From: Acidobacteriota bacterium
Lineage (GTDB): Bacteria; Pseudomonadota; Alphaproteobacteria; Acetobacterales; Acetobacteraceae
Direction of reading: 5' to 3'
Assembly (NCBI GenBank): GCA_903970435.1
Contig: CAJCIS010000106.1
Span: forward strand, 1-50,321
DNA length: 50,321 nucleotides
The notes beneath the pieces are model-generated. The model saw only the letters and a list, made by a program, of their open reading frames with translations. It was not told where the DNA came from and ran no database searches. Shown here in pieces: positions 8,731 to 19,032 of this stretch; position 1 is the stretch's first letter, and the number at the start of each line of letters is the position of its first letter. Made by a program: the position numbers and the translations under genes.

Positions 8731-10071
8731 TCATGGACATGCCCGCGCCTCGTGACGTCGCAGGCGGCGCAACAACGGCTCCAGATCGGTGCGCCGCGGC
8801 ACGATGCCGGGCGGGCGAACACCAATGCGGTGCAGTGACGCCAGAAGCAGCCCAAGGCGCAGCAGCGAACCGGCGGCCAGCGCGTACGCAGCACCGATAC
8901 TGCCCAGCATCGGTGCGAGCAACACGACGCCCACGGAAGAAACCGCAAAAGACACGACCTGGATGGTGGAGGCCACGCCGGACGCGTTGCGGGCCAGAAA
9001 TGCCTGAATCAGGATCTGTCCCAGGCAGGATAGCGCCGCGTCCAGGAGCAGAACACGAAACACCGGAACAGCGGCGGCGAAGCCCGGGCCGTACACCCAT
9101 CGCAGCAGGGGGCCATCCACGAGCAAGACTGCCCCGCACGCCACCAGCAAAAGCCAAAGTACCAGGCGGAAACAGCCTCGGGTGAACGCGGCGACCTCGG
9201 CTTGCGTCCGGCCCGCGAGGTCGGCCAGCATGACGGCCGACACCGCCGTTTGCAGGATCGACAAAATGCGCGCGAATGACAGGGCAACGACGTAGAGCCC
9301 GAATTCGGCGGCCGGGATCAGCATGACCAGCATCAGCCGGTCAATATTCTGGCTCATTACTGTTACGACATCGTTCGGCGCGGCGCGAATTCCGTATTTG
9401 CAGAGCGCACCGAGATGGTCCGCGACATGTTGCACCTTCCATCGGCGTAGGCGCGCCAGGAACGCCGGCAACACCACCAGCAGTCCGAGACCTGTCGATC
9501 CAATCTGCGCATAGGTCGCACGCGCCGGTGTGACGGCATGAAGCGGAATTAACAGCAGCAGCAGCCCCAGATAGGTCAGTGCGATACCGTAAACGAGACC
9601 ATTGAAAAGCCCGTAGCGCTGGGTGGCGAGCAGCCACTGGCGCACCATGACCATCCAGACGTTGGCGATTGACAGCAGCAGCGCCATCCGGCCAAGCGCC
9701 ACAATTTCCGGCGGATAGGCATGCATGATGGGCGGCAGCAGCCAGAAACTGATGGCCAGCAGCGGCAGAAACACGAACGTCGCCGCGACGAGGCCGGCCG
9801 CCGCAATGCCGCCGGCCTGCGCCGGACGCTGCCGGATGCCGTAGATAACGGCATTCTGCAGGCCCGCTGTGGCAAGTGCCGATGGCATCAATAGCCAGAA
9901 GCTGGCCGCCGCGAACTCTCCGCGCCCGGTCGGCCCAAGCAAACGCGCCGTAATGATGCCGGTGGCAATGTTTACGCCCATGGTCAAACCCTGGGCGATG
10001 GCGGTCTGGATCATTGCCATCACGCCACCGCGGGCGCCGGCGACGTTGCGGAGAATAACACGAAAGCGCAT
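8731..10071 (-). CDS. Wzx-like polysaccharide flippase (MOP/MATE-type)
   Basis: A 446-residue protein with about twelve to fourteen membrane spans and the pattern of the oligosaccharide flippase family: an N-terminal TARLLGPTGRGEFA block, then YGIRAAPNDVV and GLYVVALSFARI, which are typical of Wzx/RfbX-type exporters. It should move undecaprenyl-linked repeat units across the inner membrane. The ATG giving MRFRVILRNV overlaps the upstream glycosyltransferase stop by one base (TGATG), indicating translational coupling; a longer open frame to 10233 is overlap with that gene. Followed after 43 bases by the polymerase gene. Confidence 0.85.
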   Translation of the reverse strand: MRFRVILRNVAGARGGVMAMIQTAIAQGLTMGVNIATGIITARLLGPTGRGEFAAASFWLLMPSALATAGLQNAVIYGIRQRPAQAGGIAAAGLVAATFVFLPLLAISFWLLPPIMHAYPPEIVALGRMALLLSIANVWMVMVRQWLLATQRYGLFNGLVYGIALTYLGLLLLLIPLHAVTPARATYAQIGSTGLGLLVVLPAFLARLRRWKVQHVADHLGALCKYGIRAAPNDVVTVMSQNIDRLMLVMLIPAAEFGLYVVALSFARILSILQTAVSAVMLADLAGRTQAEVAAFTRGCFRLVLWLLLVACGAVLLVDGPLLRWVYGPGFAAAVPVFRVLLLDAALSCLGQILIQAFLARNASGVASTIQVVSFAVSSVGVVLLAPMLGSIGAAYALAAGSLLRLGLLLASLHRIGVRPPGIVPRRTDLEPLLRRLRRHEARACP

Positions 10072-11294
10072 CAACACACCGGATCGGCGGAATGCCGCGC
10101 CGTCCGCACGGCCGCGTTGGAGGCCACAGGTTTGGCCGCGGCCACGCCGAGCAATTCGGAGACGCCGCGCACGAACTCGGCAACATCCCCGTTCGGCGCC
10201 AGCCGCAGGCTGCCCTCCGCCAGACCTCGCCAAAGCGTCTCGTCTTCGGAAACAAGGTGCATCAGCGCGGCCAGGCCTTCGTCGTTATCAGGCTCGAACA
10301 TAAATCCGTTGACACCGACCCTGACCAGACTATCGCGTGCGCCGACATTGTCCGAGCATAGAATCGGCACACCGAGCGCGACCGCCTCATTGACGACGAG
10401 TCCCCATTGTTCCTCGACGCTGGGGAGCAGTAACGACAATGCCGCGCCCAGCCGCCTGGCAACCTGTTCGTGATCGAGAAAGCCGGCGAATTCGACGTCT
10501 GCGTCAACGCCCAACGCGGTGGCAAGCGCGCGTAGTTCGCCTTCCAGCGGGCCGGCGCCGCACAGTACCAGGCGGCGAACGCGGCCGCGGCACGTTGGCA
10601 ATGCGCGAAAGCGCGCATAGGCCCTTATCGCGACCGGAAGGTTTTTCTTGGCGACGAAGCGCGCCACAATCACGAAATCACGCTCGCCGTGGGGAACGCC
10701 GCCTGGCGCCGGCGGCGTTCCGGCCAGCCGGCGGACGCGGTCGAGCGAAATCGTATCGTAGGCCGTGCGCGCCCAGCCTTCCGGCATGCCGAGGAAACGG
10801 TAATAGGCCGCCGATCGCGCGCCGGCGACCAGGCCGCCCTTGAAACGACCCAGCACCAGGCGCTTGGCCGCCTCCTTCAGCACGCGCCGGGGCGAGTCGT
10901 CGAACTTGGCGTCCAGCAGGGCAAAAGCCGGAATGCCGAGCAGGCGAAGCAGTGCGAGTGCCGCGATTATTTCCGGCTTGTCCTGATTGCACAGGAACAC
11001 GGCGGAAGGCCGCGCGGTGCGAATGGCCCGCATGGCGTGGCGCAATTTGCGGGGCCACGGCACGTCATCGCACACAGCGCCCGGAAACAATGTATGGCGT
11101 GTAAAGTTGTTGCCGGAGGCGATCGGCGACCAGGCGTAGGTGCGGCTGCTGGTCGCGATTTCAATGCCCACGATAGTGTAGCGATCGCCAAAGGCGGCGG
11201 CCACGGCGTCCAGCCGGTCCACATGGTAGGCGCTGAACTGCTCCCACATGAATACGATTGCAGATCGGTCAGCCGCACGGCGCGCGATGGGCAT
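10071..11294 (-). CDS. Glycosyltransferase family 4 protein
   Basis: A 407-residue GT-B-fold retaining glycosyltransferase. The C-terminal half carries VARFVAKKNLP (209-219), a donor-site GAGPLEGELR block and the diagnostic E-x7-E motif within EEQWGLVVNEAV (E295 and E303), which binds the nucleotide-sugar donor. The N-terminal half is variable, as expected for the acceptor domain. It probably adds one sugar to the lipid-linked repeat unit on the cytoplasmic face. Its ATG shares one base with the stop of the upstream glycosyltransferase gene (TAATG) and its stop overlaps the flippase start. Donor and linkage cannot be assigned. Confidence 0.88.
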   Translation of the reverse strand: MPIARRAADRSAIVFMWEQFSAYHVDRLDAVAAAFGDRYTIVGIEIATSSRTYAWSPIASGNNFTRHTLFPGAVCDDVPWPRKLRHAMRAIRTARPSAVFLCNQDKPEIIAALALLRLLGIPAFALLDAKFDDSPRRVLKEAAKRLVLGRFKGGLVAGARSAAYYRFLGMPEGWARTAYDTISLDRVRRLAGTPPAPGGVPHGERDFVIVARFVAKKNLPVAIRAYARFRALPTCRGRVRRLVLCGAGPLEGELRALATALGVDADVEFAGFLDHEQVARRLGAALSLLLPSVEEQWGLVVNEAVALGVPILCSDNVGARDSLVRVGVNGFMFEPDNDEGLAALMHLVSEDETLWRGLAEGSLRLAPNGDVAEFVRGVSELLGVAAAKPVASNAAVRTARHSADPVC

Positions 11295-12397
11295 TAGGCG
11301 CGGCTGGCCTGGGCACGGGCAAATTCGGCGTCGATGAACGCCTTCAGCCGCGTGCGAAACACCGCATTGTCGAATTGCCCGACATGGGTGCGGATGGCCA
11401 CAGGATCGTACGCCGACATATCGAACGACGTCAGCACCTCGGCCAGCGCCTCGGCCGTCTGTTCGGCAAAGAACGCGCCCGTGACACCCGGCACCACCGT
11501 GTCCAGCACGCCGCCGCGTCCATACGCAATGACCGGCCTTCCCGACGCCATGGCCTCCAGCGGGGTGACGCCGAAATCCTCTTCCGCGGGCAGAATGAAT
11601 GCCTTGCAGCCGGCATACAGCGGACGCATCTCCGCATCATTCACCCGCCCCACGAAACGCACGCTCGGTCCCGCCATCGCCCGCAGGGCGGCGAGTTCCC
11701 GCCCGTCGCCGGCCACCACAAGTTGCGCGCCGATCCGCGTGCAGGCCTGCACCACGATATCGGGGCGCTTCCAGCGATGCAAACGCATCAGCATAAGAAA
11801 GTAGCCGCCGCTGCCGTCGCCCCTGTCGAACCGGTCCACCTCGACGGGCGGCGGAATGATCTCGCTGGTCTTGCGATAGAATTTTTGGATGCGATCCCGC
11901 ACCAGCCGGCTCGTGGCGACCCAGGCGTCGGGGCGCTCGGCAGCCAGGCGGTCCCATTGGCGCAGCCAGGTCAGCATCGGCGCGAGCACCGTGCGCGGCA
12001 AACGCCCAAGCCGTTCGCGTTCCGCGTAACGATGATAGTCCCACAAGGCACGCGCCGGCGAATGGCAATAATTCACGTGCAACGTTTGCGGACCGGTGAG
12101 CACGCCGTGCGCAAATGCGAAGGCGCTGCCGACCACCAGATCATAGTCGTCGAAATCGAAACTCTCCATCGCCGTCGGGTAGAACGGCAGCATCAGCCGA
12201 TGGCGGGTGCGGGCCAGCGGCACCCGGTCCAGCCACGAAGCCCGCACGTCCCAGCCGTGATAATGCGCGGGCATAATCGTCGGATCGTAGATCGGGGCGA
12301 ACACCGGCGCGTGCGGATAGATTGCCTTGATCTGCTCCAGCACGCGCTCCGCGCCGCCATATTGATTGAGCGCATCATGCACGATCGCGACCTTCAT
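11294..12397 (-). CDS. Glycosyltransferase family 4 protein (mannosyltransferase-like)
   Basis: A 367-residue GT4 enzyme. [10 protein letters not shown] (14-23) is the usual N-terminal loop after the first strand, and [15 protein letters not shown] holds the E-x7-E donor motif. The N-terminal layout ([26 protein letters not shown]) resembles the GT4 enzymes of xanthan- and acetan-type loci, for example GumH/AceC; that comparison is from memory and should be treated as a lead. It sits five bases downstream of the preceding glycosyltransferase stop and overlaps the next gene, so the three transferases are one translational unit. Confidence 0.87.
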   Translation of the reverse strand: MKVAIVHDALNQYGGAERVLEQIKAIYPHAPVFAPIYDPTIMPAHYHGWDVRASWLDRVPLARTRHRLMLPFYPTAMESFDFDDYDLVVGSAFAFAHGVLTGPQTLHVNYCHSPARALWDYHRYAERERLGRLPRTVLAPMLTWLRQWDRLAAERPDAWVATSRLVRDRIQKFYRKTSEIIPPPVEVDRFDRGDGSGGYFLMLMRLHRWKRPDIVVQACTRIGAQLVVAGDGRELAALRAMAGPSVRFVGRVNDAEMRPLYAGCKAFILPAEEDFGVTPLEAMASGRPVIAYGRGGVLDTVVPGVTGAFFAEQTAEALAEVLTSFDMSAYDPVAIRTHVGQFDNAVFRTRLKAFIDAEFARAQASRA

Positions 12398-12402
12398 GCG
12401 GC

Positions 12403-13554
12403 TTAATGCGCCCCCTGCGACAACAGGGTTTCATAGAGATCGGCCATCTGGCGACCGAAACGATCAAAGCCAAATCGGCACAGCGCGTCGGTTCGCGCGG
12501 CGTTGCCGAATTGACTTCCTTCCGGCCCCAGGCAGCGCTGGATGGCATGCGCGAGTGCGTCAGGATCGCCCGGCGGCACGACCAGGCCGGTGCTGCCGTC
12601 GGCAATGATTTCGCGCACGCCGCCGACATCGGTCGCTACCAGGGCACGGCCCAGCGCGGCCCCTTCGATCAATACGGTCGGCAAAGCCTCGCGGTCGCGC
12701 GACGCCAGAACAATGACATCCATTCCCGCCATCCAGTCCCGGACATCGCGGCGGTGGCCGGTGAACCGGATGCGATCCGCCAGGCCGGCCGCCGCGATGG
12801 AAGCTCGCAACGCGTCGACATAGCCGGCATTTTCAGCAAAGCTGAGATCGCCCACAATCCAGAACATCGCCGCCGGATGTTGCGCGGCGACGCGACGCGC
12901 CGCCTGAACGAAAATATCCTGCCCCTTGCGCGGCTCGAGCACACCGAAGATGCCGACATGCGGGCCGGGCCGCGCCAGTTCCTCGACCGTGTCGACCGGC
13001 ATGAGAAAGCTCGGGTCCACGCCATTGTAGATCACGTGCACGCGAGACGCCGGCGCACCGAGCGCCAGCATCAACTGGCGAGAACGTTCCGAGCAACAAA
13101 CGAACGCGGAGCAAAACGGAATGACATGCCGCGCAACCATGCGATAAAATACGTGAACCGGCAACGTCTCGTGCACGTGCAGCAGCAGCGGCAGCCGAAG
13201 CGTTTTCGCGGCCTCCTTGGCATAAAGAGCGCCGATCGGATGGTGGGTGTGCAGCAGTCGAACGTTGCGGCGACGCGCGATGTCGGTCACCTCCCGCCGG
13301 CCGCGCCGCAAAGCCATCAGCAGCCGCAGCCAGCCGGCCGGGGAGCGCGTCGCCTTCGACCGGTTGATCGAAATGGGCAGGATTTCAACCGCGCGCCGCT
13401 GCGCCTCGTTCGCCAGCTCGCCCGGCGCGGGGCAGGCGATGAGCGTTTGAAAGTGCCGTGACCGGGTGGCCTGGGCGCAATTCACCAGAACGCGCTCCAC
13501 ACCCCCGAAGAATTCGACCCGATTGAGGCTGAGAACCAGACTTGATTGCGTCAA
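12403..13554 (-). CDS. Glycosyltransferase family 4 protein, first gene of the leftward EPS operon
   Basis: A 383-residue GT4 enzyme with [11 protein letters not shown] near the N-terminus, the strand-loop [10 protein letters not shown] in the middle and E-x7-E in [15 protein letters not shown]. It should transfer a sugar from a nucleotide donor to the growing lipid-linked repeat unit. As the promoter-proximal gene it is divergent from the tyrosine autokinase at 13772, with 217 bases between them for control of both. Specific sugar unknown. Confidence 0.87.
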   Translation of the reverse strand: MTQSSLVLSLNRVEFFGGVERVLVNCAQATRSRHFQTLIACPAPGELANEAQRRAVEILPISINRSKATRSPAGWLRLLMALRRGRREVTDIARRRNVRLLHTHHPIGALYAKEAAKTLRLPLLLHVHETLPVHVFYRMVARHVIPFCSAFVCCSERSRQLMLALGAPASRVHVIYNGVDPSFLMPVDTVEELARPGPHVGIFGVLEPRKGQDIFVQAARRVAAQHPAAMFWIVGDLSFAENAGYVDALRASIAAAGLADRIRFTGHRRDVRDWMAGMDVIVLASRDREALPTVLIEGAALGRALVATDVGGVREIIADGSTGLVVPPGDPDALAHAIQRCLGPEGSQFGNAARTDALCRFGFDRFGRQMADLYETLLSQGAH

Positions 13555-13706
13555 ATTGCGCCCCTCGGGCCCTTCGGAAATGGGTCATGCCCCACGCGGG
13601 CACCACGAAGCACTAGCATCCCACTAGGGAACGCGATATGGTTTCTTCTGTTATCTTACAACAGTGATACGGCAATCCCGCCTCAGCGCGACGGCGAGGA
13701 ACGGGT

Positions 13707-13730
13707 TTTGCATCCTGCTTTGCATTCTGC
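13707..13730 (+). repeat. Tandem 12-mer in the EPS divergent promoter region
   Basis: TTTGCATCCTGC is followed at once by TTTGCATTCTGC, two 12-base copies with one difference. It lies about 40 bases before the autokinase ATG in the only shared promoter region of the locus, so a regulator-binding site is possible. Confidence 0.35.
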
Positions 13731-13771
13731 CGCATTGTACATTGTTCGACGTATCGAGGGTTTGAGAGTTC

Positions 13772-15997
13772 ATGACGGAAATCGAGGACGGATCGGCTCT
13801 CGACATCTCCCGCCCGCGCCGCGTGCCAAGCCTGCGGTTGACCGGCGATACGGCGTTTGCCGACGTGCAAGCGGGCCCGGCCGTAACGCTGGGCACCCTG
13901 ATCGCGGCCGCGTGGCGCCGGCGTGACGTTTTTGTGGGCGCTTTCATCGTCACCCTGGCGGCTGCGGCAGGCATTATTTTCTCGCTCACCCCACGTTACG
14001 AGGCCGACGCCCTTCTGATCGTCGACCCGCGGCAAACGAGCGCCGAAAGTCTGCAACCGTCGGTGGCAACACAGACAACTCTTTCGGACCTCAACTTCGT
14101 CCGCAGCCAGATGCAAATCCTGACCAGCGATGGGCTTGCCGGCGAAGTGGTCACCGACCTGCACCTTCAGGATGATCCTAATTTCTTACCGAAACGTTCG
14201 TTTGTATCGCGGCTGCTCGATAACATCAGCGGCACCGGCGGCGCGCGCACCGCCGCCTCAACCGACCAGCGCATCGAGGCCGCGATTCAAATATACAAGG
14301 AGCGCTTCGGCGCGTTCAGCGACGGCAAGTCCTTCATTATCGCCGCGTCGTTCACCGCGGATAATCCGGTGTTCGCGCGGCGTATTCTCGAACGGCACCT
14401 CGACCTTTTTCAGGCCGGCCAGGTGGCGGCAAAACGTGCCGCGACGGCGCGTCTCGAACACTGGTTCGCCGGCGAGCTACAGGCGCTGCAGTCCAACCTG
14501 CTCGCCGCCGAGGCGCGCCAACAGGCCTTCCGCGAGAACAATGGCATTGTCCGCGCTTCCGGGGAGACAGTACCCTCACGTCAGGTGGCTGAGATAACAA
14601 GTCAGCTGACCACGGCGCGCTCGGATTTGGCACGCAAGGAGGCGCGCTACGCGGAACTGAGCGGCAGCGCGCAGTCTGGCGGTGGCGCGGATACGCAGGC
14701 GCTGTCGTCGGACCTGTTGCAGAAATTGCGCGAACAGGAGGCAATCGCAGCCCGGGTTGCCGCGCAAATGGAACAAACATCCGGCGCCAACTATCCACCC
14801 CTGGCGTCTGCCAGGGCCGGATTGGCCGACCTGCAAGGCCGCATTGCGGCGGAGATGGGGCGCCTGAAAGCGTCGGCCGCGCGCGACGTTACGATTGCGG
14901 CAGCGCACGTGCGGATGCTCGAGCAAACCATGAATGCCTCCAATCAGGAATTGGACGCGACCAGCAAGGATGAACTGACCGCGGTGCAGCTGGACCGCGA
15001 CATCGAAGTCGACCGGCACCTCTACGACGACCTGCTGCTGAGATCCAAGCAGGCGAGTATTCAGGATCAGCTGGAAACACCCGATACGCGCATCGCGTCC
15101 GCCCCAACATTGCCGCTTGTGCCTGCCTTCCCAAGAAAGGGGATGCTGATGGCTGTCGCGACGATGGCCGCCGGGCTGATCGGAATTGCGGCCGCGTTCC
15201 TTGTCGAAAGCCTCGGCGGACGCAAGGCCTTCGCGCTTGAAACGATTGCGTCCAGATGCGGCGTAGCGGGCCTCGCGATCATCCCGAAACTTGGCAAGAA
15301 GGAGATGGGGCTGGTTGGGCGGCCGGAAGCCACAAGCCATCTCGGCGTGGCTTTACACCGGCTGCGCAATTCCATCGCTTTCCGCTGCGGTAGCCAGACT
15401 CCAAAAGTAACGGTATTTGCCTCCGCTTTGCCCGGCGACGGCAAAACGCTTCTGTCCACCTTGTATGCACGGAGCCTCGCATCATCCGGGACACGCGTGC
15501 TCTTGATCGATGCGGACCTCCGCCATCGCGGCCTTACGAAAAGCACGGCCGCGCAAGCCAACCTTGGTCTGACCGAACATCTTGGCGGCAAGACACTCGA
15601 GGAATGCGTTGTGCGGGACGTGGTCGAGGGCGTGGACGTCCTGCCGGCGGGAAGCGCCGGAGATGATCCAAGCGTCTTGTTCAATGCCGGCCGCGTTGAG
15701 CTTCTTCTGGCAGAAGCCGCCAAAACCTACACCGCCATCATCGTTGATACCGCGCCGGTTGGCGTTGTCGATGACGCCCTGCATTTCATTGCGCGGGCCG
15801 ACGCTACGGTCATGGTTGCCCGATGGAACAGCACACCGCTCGCCTTCATATCGAGAGCGGTTGAACGAATTGGCCTTGCCGGTGGCAAACTCGTGGGACT
15901 GGCGCTGACGGCCGTTGATATGCGTAAATACCGATCCCAAAGCGAAACTCCTTCGGATTTTGTTCGCTATCAGTCCTACTACTTGACCAATGGATAG
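13772..15997 (+). CDS. Polysaccharide co-polymerase / BY-type tyrosine autokinase (Wzc/GumC-like)
   Basis: A 741-residue inner-membrane protein that controls chain length and export of the exopolysaccharide. The order is a cytoplasmic N-terminus, TM1 about 53-72, a Wzz-type periplasmic domain with long heptad-rich helices (about 200-440), TM2 about 457-480, then a cytoplasmic kinase. The kinase has Walker A ALPGDGKT (about 552-559), Walker A' LLIDADLRHR and a Walker B-type IIVDTAPVG near 655. The C-terminal tail carries the expected tyrosine cluster (KYRSQ, RYQSYY), the likely autophosphorylation sites. It is a single fused chain rather than a separate CapA/CapB pair. No Wza/GumB partner is visible. 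A repeat element follows directly after the stop. Confidence 0.9.
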   Translation: MTEIEDGSALDISRPRRVPSLRLTGDTAFADVQAGPAVTLGTLIAAAWRRRDVFVGAFIVTLAAAAGIIFSLTPRYEADALLIVDPRQTSAESLQPSVATQTTLSDLNFVRSQMQILTSDGLAGEVVTDLHLQDDPNFLPKRSFVSRLLDNISGTGGARTAASTDQRIEAAIQIYKERFGAFSDGKSFIIAASFTADNPVFARRILERHLDLFQAGQVAAKRAATARLEHWFAGELQALQSNLLAAEARQQAFRENNGIVRASGETVPSRQVAEITSQLTTARSDLARKEARYAELSGSAQSGGGADTQALSSDLLQKLREQEAIAARVAAQMEQTSGANYPPLASARAGLADLQGRIAAEMGRLKASAARDVTIAAAHVRMLEQTMNASNQELDATSKDELTAVQLDRDIEVDRHLYDDLLLRSKQASIQDQLETPDTRIASAPTLPLVPAFPRKGMLMAVATMAAGLIGIAAAFLVESLGGRKAFALETIASRCGVAGLAIIPKLGKKEMGLVGRPEATSHLGVALHRLRNSIAFRCGSQTPKVTVFASALPGDGKTLLSTLYARSLASSGTRVLLIDADLRHRGLTKSTAAQANLGLTEHLGGKTLEECVVRDVVEGVDVLPAGSAGDDPSVLFNAGRVELLLAEAAKTYTAIIVDTAPVGVVDDALHFIARADATVMVARWNSTPLAFISRAVERIGLAGGKLVGLALTAVDMRKYRSQSETPSDFVRYQSYYLTNG

Positions 15998-16005
15998 GCG
16001 CAGGC

Positions 16006-16052
16006 GAAGGAAGCAGTTCTTTTTTGAAAAAAGAACCAAAAAACTTTTGTCT
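16006..16052 (+). repeat. T-rich palindromic repeat, forward single copy
   Basis: Reads GAAGGAAGCAGTTC, then T-run/A-run hairpin, then AAAAAACTTTTGTC. It lies between the convergent autokinase and priming-transferase genes, 9 bases after one stop and 12 bases after the other, a position that fits a bidirectional terminator. Confidence 0.85.
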
Positions 16053-16064
16053 GTTGCCGTTCAC

Positions 16065-17537
16065 TCAGTACGCATCGCTTAGCGACAGGACGGAAATTAC
16101 GGTACGAAGCAAAATCCAGACATCGAACGATAGCGAGCAATTGTGCAGGTATTCCAAATCCAGGTCGACGCGGCGCTGCATTTGTTCAATCGTTGACGTC
16201 TCGCCCCTCGAGCCGTTCACTTGAGCCCACCCTGTGATACCGGGCGTAATGCGGTGGCGGGCCGAGTAATTCTCCACGAGTGTCATAAACCGCTTGTTGA
16301 GAGCCACCGGATGCGGGCGCGGCCCCACCAGCGACATCGATCCCTCCAGGACATTGAGCAGCTGCGGCAATTCGTCGAGGCTCGTCTTGCGCAAAAAGCG
16401 CCCGATCTTGGTCAATCTGGCATCGCCACGAACGGCCTGAATGCTCCCGTCGTTTCCCGGCGCGTCAGCGCTCATCGTCCTGAACTTGTAAACCACAAAT
16501 GGCTGATTGTCGCGGCCAAGTCGCGTCTGTCTGAAGATCGCCGGCCCGCGGCTATCCAGACGGATCATCACGCCGATCAACAGCAACAGAGGCGCAACGA
16601 CGGCCAGCAACAGCAGGCTAATCGTCACATCTTGGGCCCGCTTTAGCAGCATGGCCAGGGGCTTGATCGCTGCCTCGCGCAATATCAAGGTCTGGTATCG
16701 ATTTGCCCTTCTCGACCGATCAATGCCGGGCAGCTCCATCAGGAGATGGATAGGGCACGATACGGCATCCAGACCGCGCAAGACAGTATCTAATTCAATA
16801 TCGGAAAGTTCGGAGTCGAGAATAGCAACGCGATCTATTTGCAGGCTATGGTTGTCGAAATTAGCCGTATCGCATGCCGGCGGAAGGCGCCCCACCACGG
16901 AATAACGCGAGTCGCCGTTGCCCACCACGAAATGGCCCACCACGCTGACACGGTGCGGGGAAAGAGATTGGTATTCGTACAGTATATTGCTCGGTTCGCT
17001 CTTGCCAACAAGCAAGACCCGTTCAATCAAGTGGGGCGCCGCATAACGTAGCCCCAAAGCGGCCATCGCGCGGGTGGCGATCGCGAGGCTGAATCCGCCA
17101 AGCAAAGCCAGCCCCGTAGGCAAGGCCGCGGGTGAATGGCCGGTCAATATCAATCCGCCAATTGCGGCCACAACCGTGATGAGGCCGAGCCCGGCAATGT
17201 TGCGCGCAGTTCGCTGCAGGTCACTGGAGTATTTAACGGCGTATAGGCCACACATCTGGCCAAGGATGACGATGACAACCGAACACACAAAAGGTGCTAG
17301 CCAACCTTTGGCGCCACCCACGAGCGCCCGACCGACAAGGGCAGCGAAGGTTCCATCGAGCGCGATTAAACTTATTGTGATGGCCGCTATCGCGTGATTG
17401 CGTATTGCGAAAGGTTCGCGCACCGGCAGCGCGTGGCCAGCAGTTTCCTTGTTCCTGTCAGTAGATTCATCATTTCTAGGCGAAATCGCGTTATCGCCGA
17501 CCGTGCCGAATGTTGCTGAGAGATAATATTCGCCCAT
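16065..17537 (-). CDS. Undecaprenyl-phosphate sugar-1-phosphate transferase (GumD/WcaJ-like)
   Basis: A 490-residue polyprenyl glycosylphosphotransferase that starts repeat-unit synthesis by moving hexose-1-phosphate (glucose in the best-studied relatives) from a UDP-sugar to undecaprenyl phosphate. The N-terminal half has about four hydrophobic spans and a CoA-binding-like domain ([12 protein letters not shown]). The C-terminal catalytic part is classic: [33 protein letters not shown], the [20 protein letters not shown] block with GPRPHP, and [18 protein letters not shown]. Length fits the GumD/ExoY-large class. Transcribed alone, leftward, from a promoter with repeated GTTTGAC half-sites. 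Confidence 0.92.
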   Translation of the reverse strand: MGEYYLSATFGTVGDNAISPRNDESTDRNKETAGHALPVREPFAIRNHAIAAITISLIALDGTFAALVGRALVGGAKGWLAPFVCSVVIVILGQMCGLYAVKYSSDLQRTARNIAGLGLITVVAAIGGLILTGHSPAALPTGLALLGGFSLAIATRAMAALGLRYAAPHLIERVLLVGKSEPSNILYEYQSLSPHRVSVVGHFVVGNGDSRYSVVGRLPPACDTANFDNHSLQIDRVAILDSELSDIELDTVLRGLDAVSCPIHLLMELPGIDRSRRANRYQTLILREAAIKPLAMLLKRAQDVTISLLLLAVVAPLLLLIGVMIRLDSRGPAIFRQTRLGRDNQPFVVYKFRTMSADAPGNDGSIQAVRGDARLTKIGRFLRKTSLDELPQLLNVLEGSMSLVGPRPHPVALNKRFMTLVENYSARHRITPGITGWAQVNGSRGETSTIEQMQRRVDLDLEYLHNCSLSFDVWILLRTVISVLSLSDAY

Positions 17538-17868
17538 GCCAGTACGGTGCCCCAGAACTAACAGCTTGCCCCAAATTATTTATTGGTTTGACGCAGTCCA
17601 ATGTCAAACTTAATCGGTTTGACATAGATACAACCGATGGATTGCTGCGGTGCAGCATATGCACGTTATCCGTGTGCCTCAACGCCGCGTGCGGCCGCAA
17701 CAACTTCGATTTATGGAAACATCGGCCAGTCGTTCAAAATGTGAGCCGAATGGGGCGCGAGCGCGGGGTCACGCCAGAAATTGGTGGACATGACGCGGTA
17801 AATCTCACGCAGACGTGAAGGCCGGATGCAAATCCGCGTGGCGTTTCTGCCGAACCGAACGGCAGAAC
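17538..17868. other. Intergenic region upstream of the priming transferase
   Basis: A 331-base gap between the start of the priming transferase and the stop of the next leftward gene. The first 90 bases hold the promoter and half-sites described separately. The rest has small open frames on both strands without a convincing ribosome site or family signature, and nothing else that I can support. Confidence 0.5.
17579..17623 (-). promoter_or_regulatory. Promoter with three GTTTGAC half-sites before the priming transferase
   Basis: On the reverse strand TTGACA (17602-17607), a 17-base spacer and AATAAA (17579-17584) form a good sigma70 promoter about 35 bases before the ATG. The sequence GTTTGAC or its complement occurs three times: 17586-17592 (plus), 17603-17609 (minus, containing the -35) and 17617-17623 (plus). 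The alternating half-sites suggest an operator over the promoter. Confidence 0.5.
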
Positions 17869-18930
17869 CTAAGAGCCACGGTGCGAATTGCGGGCATTGT
17901 GGAACGAAATTCTGGCAGCCGGATCGGGCCGGACACCGCCCACAATCGCATGGCGTCTGAATGCACGGCGGATCAAATCAGCGGCGGCAAATCGCCAGCT
18001 ATTGTGAATAATGACGGGGCGCACGATGGGCGAAGCGCCGAAACTGGCCAGGAACCTGGCATTGCCGACGGAATTGTAGCTGTCGAAGTCGAACTCAAGG
18101 TGGCGCTCCATGGCGAAGCAGATGGCCTGCGACAGAAGGAACGCATTCGCCCCGCCGCCGGCGCGCACCCGATCGCGCTGCGGCAGCCAATAATATAGCA
18201 CCCGGTCATCCCAAACCAGAATGACACTCGCCAGATCGACACCATCCCCGTCGACGGCACTCAGGATAATCGTGCTGTCATTTAGCTTCGCAGCCTCGAA
18301 AAGGCGGCCAAGGGCAGATAAATCATGCGTGGAGTGCTGTGCGGCGTGATCCTGACGAACCATGGCCAGAAAACGGCTGAGGCTGAGGTGCGATTCAACC
18401 GTGAGTTTGCGTGCGGCACCCCGGATGAGCCGGCGCGTAGGCGGGGCGACATTGCGAAGGGCCCCAGCGGGGTCGGTGCCTGCGGGAATGCGAAACGTAT
18501 AGTCCTGTAGGACGCTGCAGCCGCTTAGGGAGAAGGCAAACGCGGTCGTGTCCCCCGGGTCGAGTATATGGAAAAAGCGGTCGTGATGGGGCAACTGGGC
18601 GACGAGTTCGCCAACGACGCGCCGCACATTTAACGCCCGTTGCACTTCACTCGATGGGGGAAGGGAAAGTACAGGGCCGAGCGTTCTCGTATAGGGTGGC
18701 ATGCCGAGTTGCCTAAGAAGGCCGAGCCGCTGTTGCGGAAAAAAGTCGAGTTGCCCAACAATGACTCCGTCCCACCGGACTTCTGCGGTTTCCATCCTGC
18801 CCGCCGAAGCGGCGCGCAGCCACCAAGCCTGGCGAAAAAGCCCCCCAGACATTCGCGCATCAGTTGATATCAGTCCGCTACTGAGCAGTTCCTGTCGGAT
18901 ATGATGGCTCCCGCCTAAATCTCCCCCCAT
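17869..18930 (-). CDS. GNAT/FemAB-like acyltransferase protein
   Basis: A protein of up to 353 residues that fits the GNAT 'Acetyltransf_6' or FemAB-like class often found in polysaccharide loci (CelD/BcsL-like). The best evidence is the C-terminal half: IILSAVDGDGVDLASVILVWDDRVLYYW as the core strands, a GGGANAFLLSQAICFAM acyl-CoA-loop-like segment and FDFDSYNSVGNARFLASFGA, the usual end of this family. The start is uncertain: an in-frame ATG 26 codons in (MSGGLFRQAW) is also possible. The substrate may be an amino group on a sugar or lipid carrier. It stands alone beside the EPS genes; assignment is by pattern only. Confidence 0.65.
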   Translation of the reverse strand: MGGDLGGSHHIRQELLSSGLISTDARMSGGLFRQAWWLRAASAGRMETAEVRWDGVIVGQLDFFPQQRLGLLRQLGMPPYTRTLGPVLSLPPSSEVQRALNVRRVVGELVAQLPHHDRFFHILDPGDTTAFAFSLSGCSVLQDYTFRIPAGTDPAGALRNVAPPTRRLIRGAARKLTVESHLSLSRFLAMVRQDHAAQHSTHDLSALGRLFEAAKLNDSTIILSAVDGDGVDLASVILVWDDRVLYYWLPQRDRVRAGGGANAFLLSQAICFAMERHLEFDFDSYNSVGNARFLASFGASPIVRPVIIHNSWRFAAADLIRRAFRRHAIVGGVRPDPAARISFHNARNSHRGS

Positions 18931-19032
18931 AATGTTCGACCGTGCCTATTGGTTGAATATGATTATGCAACTCGGCAGGCGCGGGCGAGTTCACGGTCAG
19001 CGTTAGCATGTGGCGAAGTCTGCCTCTGAACA

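Noticed and set aside
11258-12406. A 382-codon open frame on the plus strand opposite a glycosyltransferase
   Set aside because: It mirrors a clear GT4 gene, is rich in Arg, His and Gln without domain motifs, and is a typical high-G+C antisense shadow.
17815-18198. A 127-codon plus-strand frame in and beyond the intergenic gap
   Set aside because: Most of it is antisense to the GNAT-like gene and it has no convincing start signal or motif.
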